From: Lentinula raphanica
Taxonomy: Eukaryota; Basidiomycota; Agaricomycetes; Agaricales; Omphalotaceae
Assembly: GCA_027919835.1 (NCBI GenBank)
Contig: JANVFP010000037.1
Coordinates: 1-64,000 of the forward strand
Length of the DNA stretch: 64,000 nucleotides
Direction of reading: 5' to 3'
Positions 56,455 through 64,000 of the stretch are shown piece after piece. Below the pieces are notes generated by a model. The model was not told the DNA's origin and did no database searches. It saw only the letters and a program-made list of their open reading frames with translations. The position numbers were made by a program, and so were the translations under genes. How positions within the stretch are numbered: the stretch's first letter is position 1; each line of letters begins with the position of its first letter.

Positions 56455-57157
56455 CTAGTCGATCTGGTCAAGCTCAACGTGCATGGGAACCTCAACACAA
56501 CCAACACTTCCCGGTTCCTCTTCACAGCAACTCCACATCGATACAGACTTCAGCACCTTGAAAATGCGACCTTCCGAGCTCTTCGACATGAACTCGTAAA
56601 TATCGTCTTCTAATTGGCCTAGGATACGAAGAATAACCGATGAGCACGATGCAACAAATAAAGCTCGGCCAAGCGAGTAACACACCTGGGTGATAATGAC
56701 AAGCGCTGTTATTTCCTGTATCAAAAGCTTGACCGCAATTCGAGCAAGTCGATATCGAAGGACAGCCGATGTTGCTTCCCGCATCTCGCCGACGCTTCCT
56801 CATTGACCTACCACGAGATTCCAATGGAGTCATCTTTGAAGATGTCTCCAACTCTTTCGCGATCGCATGCCGGAACTGGGGACTTCGACTAGCCAATCTG
56901 AGCATCGTCGTACGAAGACGCGACTCCGGAACAGTGGCGATGAGGGTTTGCAGGGAGTCTATCGTGGGCGCAGCCTTGGATTCTAGATGGTAATCTGAAA
57001 CGTCGTCGTCTGTATCGGATTGAGGGAAATGGGAAGACTCGGAGCATATGGACGAGGCTGTCGAACGATAGTACTCGTTCTCGGAAGCGTCCAGATACAA
57101 AGGCTGGGAGGCTCCGAAGAAAGGAGTGGACGACAAGGACGGTTCTGAATGGATCAT
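56455..57157 (-). CDS. CHORD-like zinc-binding protein, copy 1
   Basis: ATG at 57157 (MIHSEPSLSSTPFFGAS). Two exons joined at CHYHPG|QLEDD (intron about 56,690-56,611). The N-terminal half is Ser/Asp-rich; a helical part follows (DSLQTLIATVPESRLRTTML). A basic stretch SMRKRRRDAG looks like a nuclear signal. The zinc part reads CSNCGQAFDTGNNSACHYHP, then WSCCEEEPGSVGCVEVPMH. This Cys/His order (CX2C, CxYHPG, WxCC, GC, H) is like the CHORD domain, but the spacing is not identical. A neighbouring gene has the same layout. The function is unknown. Confidence 0.7.
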
Positions 57158-57530
57158 GAGATTAGTGGTCAAGAGTCAGACGTGAGTTATAGCCACTCTA
57201 TACAGAGGACGTGCTCGTAAATAGCCAGGAAGCGAGGGCGTGTACCGAAAGTACAAGGCAGAGTCGTCGGTGAATATAAGATATGAGCGCACAAAGGGAG
57301 GGAAAAAAACAAAAAGACGTAGAGAATCGAGATGTCTCGCACGCCACTATTCAATTGTGATAGAGAACCGGGCAGCTAGAGCCTTTATGGCACAAGAAAG
57401 GCGCAGAAAGCGCAGCGTGTATCGATAATAGCTGAAAGATATTTGGATAGAATATTCGGCGCTCTCGTCAATACAAGTTTGTATTGTGTACATCGAACAT
57501 ACCCCAAGTATAGGGAAACACACACGCACT

Positions 57531-58215
57531 CTACGAAATCCTGATCCTCTTGTGAAGAGTTTCTATCTCATGGTAATTGTACAAACAACCTTTACTTGCT
57601 CCGTCTCCGTAACAGCATGTGTACCAGAAAAATGTAGGGTGTTCACGTCGATTAGTTGGGGTGTCAAGCGGGCCACGCGCATCTTCATCCCATTCTGGTA
57701 TCATTGTTTCATCGGGTTCTAGAACGCCTGAAACCTAGTTAGTAATGTCGATACTCCGCTCAAATGCAAGGGAACGTACGATGATGGTATTGACATTCGG
57801 TTTTAGTCCTCTTCTGCATTGGGTCAAACTCTTCGTGGCAATTCAAGCAATGGTAGAGTTTGGGTCCATGATAATCCAGCTTTCGTTTCGGAGGAACTAG
57901 CTTCCGGGTAAGCGCGTATTCCACAGCAGGGACTTGTTCGATGAGTTGATTGAGAATCGAGCGAATTTGGGTTTCAGGAAGAGTGGCGAGTGTGAGATAT
58001 AACCTTGCGCGGGTATCCCCATTGACTTGGACCTGTACGGAGTCATCTGAGCCATCAGAAGCTTGTCCAGAGTCTTCTTCGTCATCATCATCTTCGTCGT
58101 CTTCATCTTCCTCGGAACCGTCTTGCTCGTCTTGCTCAGAGTCTTCTTCATCTAATGCCGTTAAGTCAATGATTTCCGGTTTAACGCGAGCAGAGGTAGA
58201 AGCTAAAGGAGTCAT
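57531..58215 (-). CDS. CHORD-like zinc-binding protein, copy 2
   Basis: ATG at 58215 (MTPLASTSARVKPEIIDLTA). IIDLTALDEED resembles a SUMO-interacting motif. An acidic run (DEDDEDDDDEEDS) follows, then a helical part that matches copy 1 (RLYLTLATLPETQIRSILNQ). The zinc part reads YHCLNCHEEFDPMQKRTK, ECQYHHR, and after an intron WYTCCYGDGASKGCLYNYHE. Stop at 57531. The order of domains and metal residues matches copy 1, with a longer gap before WxxCC. The intron acceptor was chosen (GTTTCAG) to keep the frame. A short upstream exon cannot be excluded. Confidence 0.7.
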
Positions 58216-58605
58216 AAGTCTAGTATTGAAAGGACTATAGTGCTATGAGGCTTACCCTCTCCAGACATTTATGAGATTGTGCTGGTCAGAATGAGAAAGG
58301 TGAACTTCGACGCCACTGAAGTCCTTCCTTCAAAGAACTAGGCACGTGGTATTACATAATCACAAGCTCAAGTCCCGAACAGGTCCGAACTTTTCTTCAT
58401 CACCTCGATTGTCCTTTTGACTTTTGACTCGACAATGTACTTGTGTCCTCCATCTCATACTCAAACTCTCTTCGTGGCACCTCATCGGTCCTCAGGTCTT
58501 CAACGGTTCTTAGCTGCCTCAGGTTCTTTCGGATCTACCTCGCATGCATCTGTTGCTCGAGTCTACCCGCAAACCACAGACATTGATTTCCGCGAGTAGT
58601 ACGCG

Positions 58606-59078
58606 TCAAAGTAGCCTCTCAACAGCGTTCACGAGTCCGCAGATGTAGGTAAAAGCTTTATATCTCATCGGAACTTCCGGTGGAATTCGCCTAACCTCAA
58701 CTAATTTTTGGGCGACCAAATGCCTCAAGCGAAATTCAGACCTTTTCCTGCTGTGTCGCTGAGCGTTGATAAAACGCGTGCGCCATGACTGCGGTGGTTC
58801 AGCTCTGTATATATCTACCAACGTCACTGTTTCAACAAAACCTTCAGGTCATCTTTGCCCAGGGAGACACTTTTTGGCGGAAGAAGGTCCGGGTCCGGCG
58901 GCCTATCCCCTCCGTCAACTCTGAGAAAACCGGGAAGCGCATTTTGCGCTAGCCTCTCTTGTAACTGAGGCACATTCTGCTCTGCTACTGCTGCTGCTCC
59001 GCGTGCGTTCCTGCAATTCGCTACTCTGGGCAAGAAACCGCAAGAAAAAGCAAATAACTTTGCAATCTGGGCTCGCAC
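58606..59078 (-). CDS. Small basic protein, possibly mitochondrial, unknown
   Basis: Start 59078, MRAQIAKLFAFSCGFLPRVA, which resembles a mitochondrial presequence. The first exon continues to SLGKDDLK or SLGKDDLKVLLKQ. The second exon reads RHSRKRSEFRLRHLVAQKLV and ends YICGLVNAVERLL. The donor is not certain (GTTTTG keeps the frame, GTGACG does not). The length of about 130 residues and the basic character fit a small mitochondrial protein, but no family is recognised. Confidence 0.45.
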
Positions 59079-59374
59079 ATTTTATCCAGCCGATTACCTC
59101 AAAACGTCACTTCATCTCCGCATAGCGTTTCTATATCAAACTATCAGTTGTTCTGACTTGTCCACCATGGAATATTCTCGATCAAGTCTCGTGTTACGAG
59201 AAGAATAAAAAAAAATTTCAAGACGCTGAATATAAACCCAAGAGTTCTTGTCTTCCCTTTCCTCCAATTGCTTCTCGTCTCTTTGTCCACCCGCAATTCC
59301 AACCTTGGATTCATTCGTGTTTTCGTTCTCCCCCAAACTTCAATCACCTTCTCCCACATCCCCAAGCTTCAAAT

Positions 59375-61401
59375 ATGACCGTCGAACGAATTGACGAAAC
59401 AACTCCGCTTTTGACGAATGCGACTGACATCCCAGTTGCTGCCAATGATAATGATAACGTCCCGAAACGAAGACGAACGACGCCTACGCCGTTGCCAAAA
59501 GTACAGATTTCTATTCTGATGCTGCTGCAGATATGTGAACCGATAACCAGTCAGTCGATATATCCGTACATCAACCAGGTGTGTACGATAGAAGTCGTCT
59601 TATTCAATTCCCTGTTTTTGCTCACGCCTATCTTTACAGCTTATCAGCGAACTTGATATCACCGGCGGGGATGAACGAAAAGTTGGGTACTACGCTGGTC
59701 TCATTGTATGTACAGTCCCGCGGAATTGTCATCCTGATTGTTATACTTATACTCATCTACTCATCTCGTCGTAGGAAAGTTTGTTCTTCGTGACAGAGGC
59801 GATGACAGTGTTCCAAGTTGAGCCGAACGTTTCGAGTTTGCTATCCAGTACACTTTTGCTCAGATGACTTGCACAGTGGAGTCGCGCCTCAGATCATATT
59901 GGTAGGAAGCCTATCCTGCTCATTGGCTTAGGGGGCAGTATGATCTCCATGCTCTTGTTCGGTCTATCAAAAACATTTTGGACTTTGGTTATCAGGTGCA
60001 TTTCCCGTTCTTCTTGGTTTGAAGCTACACGTCCAACGCTAAAATTCATGTGTTCAATAGTCGGTGTTTGACTGGATTACTAAACGGAAACATCGGTTCG
60101 TCACAGTATCGTCGATATAACCCCGAAAACCAGGACTAAACCAGCCTTCGTCACTTCTAGGAGTAATGAAAAGCACAATTGGAGACCTGACTGATTCTTC
60201 CAATCGTGCCGAAGGGGTGTCGATGCTTCCAGTAGTGTGGTCTTTGGGTGCAACTATCGGGCAAGTTAAGCTTATAAGCGTAAGATATGCTCAAAACCTC
60301 TACTGATCTATCTTGATCCGTCTGTCGAATAGACCTCTGATTGGAGGAACCTTCGCTAGGCCTCATGAGCGGTTCCCCGAAGTGTTCACATCGTCCTTCT
60401 GGAAGACGTTTCCTTACTTCCTCCCATGCTTGATTGGAGTAAGCTACGTCTTCGTCGCGTTTATTATCACAGCCTTGGTTTTCAAAGAGGTTCGTTGACT
60501 ATTTCCCGATCCCACTGTAAACCGTAAACTCAATCAACCTATACAAATCCCCAGACCGTTCCCAAAAAGCGCCGTTCGCGTCTTCTCTCCCGCACCAGTT
60601 CCACCGACTCATCTTCCAGCTCTCACCGAACCGGTCCTCTTCCCCTCCGAGATCTATTCACCCCCCGCGTCATCCTCTCCGTCAGCAACTACGTCGTCCT
60701 CGCCTTCCTTAACATCTCCTTCAACGCCCTCCTCCCTCTCTTCCTCGCCATGCCACTCGACATCGGCGGCCTTGGTCTCCCTCCGTCGTCCATCGGGTAC
60801 GTCATGGGCGGATACGGCGCAGCGACCGGGTTGTTCCAGTTTTTCTGCTTTGCAAAGATCAATAGGATGCTTGGGGAGAAGAAGGTGTTCTTGACCGGGA
60901 TGTGCGCCCTTCCGGGGTGTTTTGTGATGTTGCCCGTGATCAGTGTGGTGGCGAAGGGATGTGGGGTGGGTCTAGTTGTTTGGGGGATGATTGCGTTTAC
61001 GATGATGTTGGCTGTTATCATGGATATGGCGTACGGTAAGATCCCCGTGGTGGTTCTTACTTCTGACTATAATTATGATGCACGTTTCTCATTCACCCTG
61101 GTCTGCCCCTGCAGGTGCCATTTTTATGTATATCACCGCTTCACCCCCGACAAAAGCAGCCTTGGGTGCTACCCATGGTCTCTCTCAAACGTCCGCGTCC
61201 ATTTCGCGAGCGATAGGCCCTGCGTTATCGACGTCGCTGTTTTCACTCTCCGTGCAAGAGAATTGGTTGAAAGGATACGCTGTTTATGCGATCTTTGGTG
61301 TTTTGTCCGTGGCTGGTGTGCTGCTGGCACGACTACTACCTGAGGAAGTCTGGGAAGAGGAGGAAGAGGAAGAGGAAGAGGAAGAGAATGAAGAGGCGTA
61401 G
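59375..61401 (+). CDS. Major facilitator superfamily transporter (DHA1/YCR023C-like)
   Basis: Start MTVERIDETTPLLTNATDIP (ATG 59375), with a PLLT motif often seen in vacuolar-membrane transporters. About nine exons. MFS motif A reads WSRASDHIGRKPILLIG. Then GGSMISMLLFGLSKTFWTLV, SRCLTGLLNGNIGVMKSTIG and MLPVVWSLGATIGPLIGGTF follow. The central loop is Ser/Arg-rich. The second half has FLAMPLDIGGLGLPPSSIGY and ends in a long run of Glu. Twelve membrane helices are likely. The family exports or compartmentalises small molecules by proton exchange; the substrate is unknown. Confidence 0.88.
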
Positions 61402-62011
61402 AAAACGTGAATAGTTATTGCTTGCTTATCCCAAAGAGTTATGTGTTCAAGAGAATTGGAAAACTAGCTAATGAGCGATAAATTTGTGTATTGCAGTTAA
61501 GGACAGGCTACAGACAGGCAACGTGCATATGAACGACAGTAGAGAATGTACATATAGAGCAGGGCAAAAAGTCATGCAAGAAACAACCTTCTGAGTGGAT
61601 TGAAGAAAGAAACATTGACGGTCATAGATGAGAGAAAAACAAGCCAAAATTCGTGAATGTCAAGAGAACCGGAACGTGTGACCGACTATCAGATACGTGA
61701 ACCTAGATAGTGAACCAAGAAAGACAAATCCAAGATATGAGGGTAAGATTCTGTGTGAACGAAGAAAGCAAAGAGATGAACCCCAAAAACTGAAGCAAAC
61801 AACATCATACAACCCTCCTTTCGAACGGTTGCATGAAACATACACGCTCCCCGGATCCAGTCGTCGAAAGATGCATCTACGATATGGCAAAGATCCTGTC
61901 GGAAAAAACCGTGCAAATACCGGAGTGAAAAACAAACCCGAGGAAACCTATGCGTTGACAAGGCATGACGCTTGGAGCAAATTATTTGTCGACAATATTA
62001 TTGGGCGGATT
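61402..62011. other. Intergenic between convergent genes
   Basis: Short frames on both strands only; nothing conserved was recognised. Confidence 0.5.
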
Positions 62012-62843
62012 TCAGAGGTCATTACCGGAACCATCTGTGGTCCCAAGGTCCGGCGACGCTTGTCCTGAAGCAGTCTCTTCGGAAAGAACAGGGTGAGTCG
62101 GGACGACAGACGGTGATTCGTCGAGTGATAATGCTCTTTGTGTCCTTGTGCCCGAATTGCTGATATTACTACCTTCACTGGTCTGACTACCAAAGCTGTT
62201 TTCTCTCCTCGTCAGCGTGAGGCTCCATCTCTGCCGCTTCTTTGCCAAACCGGGCGGAACAGGAGGATCAACCTGGCGCATCTTTGGATGGGTAGGCGAG
62301 TAACTCCTGGCATCGGGACCGAATGGCGGAGATGAGGAAAGTGCTACCGTTGGTCCAGAGAGGGATAAAGAGGCAGAGAGCAACGATGGAGGAGTGAGAG
62401 GAGGAAAATGTGAATCGGGTAATGAGTGAGCGTTTGGAGGAAACGGGTACTCATATGGAGCAGAGTTAACGGTGAAGGGGGTGCCGACAATATTGGAAGG
62501 AGAATGAAGGGATAAATCAGACAGACCAGGCATAGATGAGAGGGTAGGTGCGTGAGCTCTGGTTCTGGTTCTCGAACGAGAACCGAGTCTTTGTTTGCTC
62601 TGAGAGCGTTGGGGCTTTATATTCAAAGGAGAACAGGGAGAAGATGAGATATTTTGGAAAAATCAATGGAAATAAGGAAGGAAAACTCACAGTTATGACG
62701 TTTTCAGATTTCAATAGTGGATCATGGATGGTATCGGTTGTGGAGCTTGGATGGGTGTCAGTGGTACCCTCTTCATCAGCTTTAGCTCCCGCACTTGCGT
62801 CTTTCACTCCCTCCGAAGGGCCCTCTGCCTCTTCGGATTCCAT
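62012..62843 (-). CDS. Low-complexity Ser/Pro-rich protein, unknown
   Basis: Start MESEEAEGPSEGVKDASAGA at 62843. Two exons joined in phase 0 (ENVIT|PQRSQSK; intron about 62,690-62,617). The second exon is Ser/Pro/Thr-rich (RLGSRSRTRTRAHAPTLSS, HFPPLTPPSLLSASL). It has one more conserved-looking block, PPVPPGLAKKRQRWSLTLTR. The end is Gly/Asp/Ser-rich. No domain or membrane segment is seen. Probably a disordered regulator; roughly 255 residues. Confidence 0.6.
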
Positions 62844-63498
62844 GACAATCGTTCTTGCTCACTGCGGAGAGCGTCGACGAGTGTGAATTTTGCATCCATA
62901 CGCTTTTTCCCGCTTTAGTCACCCCTCACGGAGAATTTGAGTCAATGTCGGCACGTGCTATGCCGAGATGTGCCGTTGATCCGGGACCAATTTTTAGCCT
63001 TTTTTGGAAGGTCTGTTTCAGTTCTCAAGACTACTCTCAGATCTCATTCATAGTTCATGACCAGTAAGTAGCCAGTGCATGGAAACGAGTCAACACTGAG
63101 GATGTGTCTCCTCGATGAAAGCTTATTTGGCACAAGACTTCTAGGGTTGCATCAGACCAAGCTTCCCAAATAGCTTCCCTCGTGTTGTGACTTGAGGATT
63201 TAAGATGCGGTCGACGCGGTGGATACTGTCTTGTGGTAGCCACGTCGCAACAATTTCCAAGCCTCGTTGAGACTAGAGCAAACTTCCCCATTGCCATACT
63301 CGTCGGCTGAAACAGCAAACTTTACAGTAGAAAGATGTTATCCACACCATCAAGTACTTCAACACCGGTCTGTGAAAGGATATCGAGGTCAATCATGAAA
63401 GCTTTCTTCTTCAATCGATCTCGAAGACGCATACCAAGTCAACCATTTTGAAGCGCCCTGCGGCTCTCACGTCGACGATCAAGTCAACGCAGCAAGGG
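62844..63498. other. Intergenic, no convincing gene
   Basis: An 87-codon minus frame (63318-63055) has no recognisable features and was left out. Confidence 0.4.
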
Positions 63499-64000
63499 TT
63501 AATCCTCACTCGAATCTCTCGTACTCCTGACACTCTCAGCATAACCCAATCTGGACTCCTCATCTTCTGTCCAAATACGACTTCTTGATCTTGATCTCCT
63601 GTCATCAGATACCACACTGAGAGTATCACTACGTGCACGGCTGAAACCCCCCTCTCTCTCCTCTCTCTCCCGTTCCCTCTCTCCCTCCCGCTCAACTCTC
63701 TTCTCGACCTTCTCAACCTCCTTATCCCAATCCGGCGTCCACACGCTCATGATCACACCAAATGAGGCACAGTACACCAACGCGACGGTCAGCCCGACCC
63801 AAAGCCCGGAAAGCCCCATGTGCGTGGAGGATGAGAAGGCGAGGTAGACTCCGAAGGGAATTCCAAAGACGTAGTAGGCACTGGCGATTCGTGGCAGTAT
63901 GAGGTATTGGTCGTTATCAGATAGATATGTTGAGGGTGATACTTACGATATGTTCAATATTGCACCAATAACTTGCTTGCTCCTGGCTCTCAGGATCCCA
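63499..64000 (-). CDS. MATE-family efflux transporter, C-terminal part (cut by the window edge)
   Basis: The last two exons are visible. The first (64000 to about 63,945) reads GILRARSKQVIGAILNI, typical of late MATE sequence. After an intron the frame continues AYYVFGIPFGVYLAFSSSTH and MGLSGLWVGLTVALVYCAS, the final two membrane helices. The C-terminal tail is Glu/Arg-rich and then Ser/Arg-rich, ending RSTRDSSED. MATE proteins export organic cations or secondary metabolites in exchange for protons or sodium. The Glu/Arg run comes from a CT-rich DNA tract at about 63,650-63,700 and is likely variable. Confidence 0.85.

Noticed and set aside
63055..63318. 87-codon minus frame between the low-complexity gene and the MATE gene
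   Set aside because: Composition and lack of motifs do not support a gene.

Overview
The window is a piece of a filamentous basidiomycete genome, most likely a mushroom-forming Agaricomycete. The reasons are many short GT-AG introns of about 50-70 nt, a Ty3/gypsy element of the fungal type, Tc1/mariner and miniature transposons, a DUF6534-type membrane protein, a eukaryotic tRNA with an intron, and fungal genes such as a cyanase, a GH3 beta-glucosidase and YPI1. The exact species cannot be read from the sequence. All exon borders below were read by eye from splice consensus and reading frame.

Region 1 (about 1-15,060) is the 3' part of a very large Ty3/gypsy retrotransposon. It runs from decayed gag through protease, reverse transcriptase, RNase H and integrase to 7,249. 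After pol come two spliced genes on the opposite strand (7,458-9,438 and 10,244-12,891; the second has a Zn2Cys6-type cysteine cluster), then 2 kb of non-coding DNA. Three identical 15-nt polypurine-like tracts follow pol and lie upstream of each antisense gene. The palindrome AGATCT is about tenfold or more over-represented through this region, including all six introns of the first antisense gene, but is nearly absent from the second. A 585-bp MITE holding telomere-like repeats and a 73-bp hairpin sits inside the integrase.

Region 2 (15,085-19,691) is a small host gene split by a 4.25-kb Tc1/mariner element with long inverted repeats and a TA target duplication. The element carries a decayed DD34E transposase and an unrelated convergent passenger gene with a SAM-like end; their stop codons overlap. 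A second MITE lies inside the passenger gene. Removing each insert with one target copy restores the frame of what it interrupted.

Region 3 (19.7-35.3 kb) is ordinary gene-dense DNA: an ABHD11/IMO32-type mitochondrial hydrolase with a 13-nt exon and a GC-AG intron, a C2H2 zinc-finger protein, a secreted protein, a partial SDHAF3 duplicate, an NAD(P)-dependent reductase, a DUF6534 membrane protein, the full SDHAF3 gene, cyanase, tRNA-Phe and a multi-pass membrane protein.

Region 4 (35.3-64 kb) has a 3-kb stretch without a confident gene, a third MITE 330 bp upstream of a secreted beta-glucosidase gene, a protein with two C-terminal Atg8-binding-like motifs, a fourth MITE, YPI1, a large unknown protein, a secreted class II aldolase-like protein, mitochondrial D-lactate dehydrogenase, two neighbouring CHORD-like zinc proteins, an MFS transporter and the 3' end of a MATE transporter. 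Mitochondrial functions recur (IMO32-like, SDHAF3, DLD1), but nothing suggests one co-regulated cluster.
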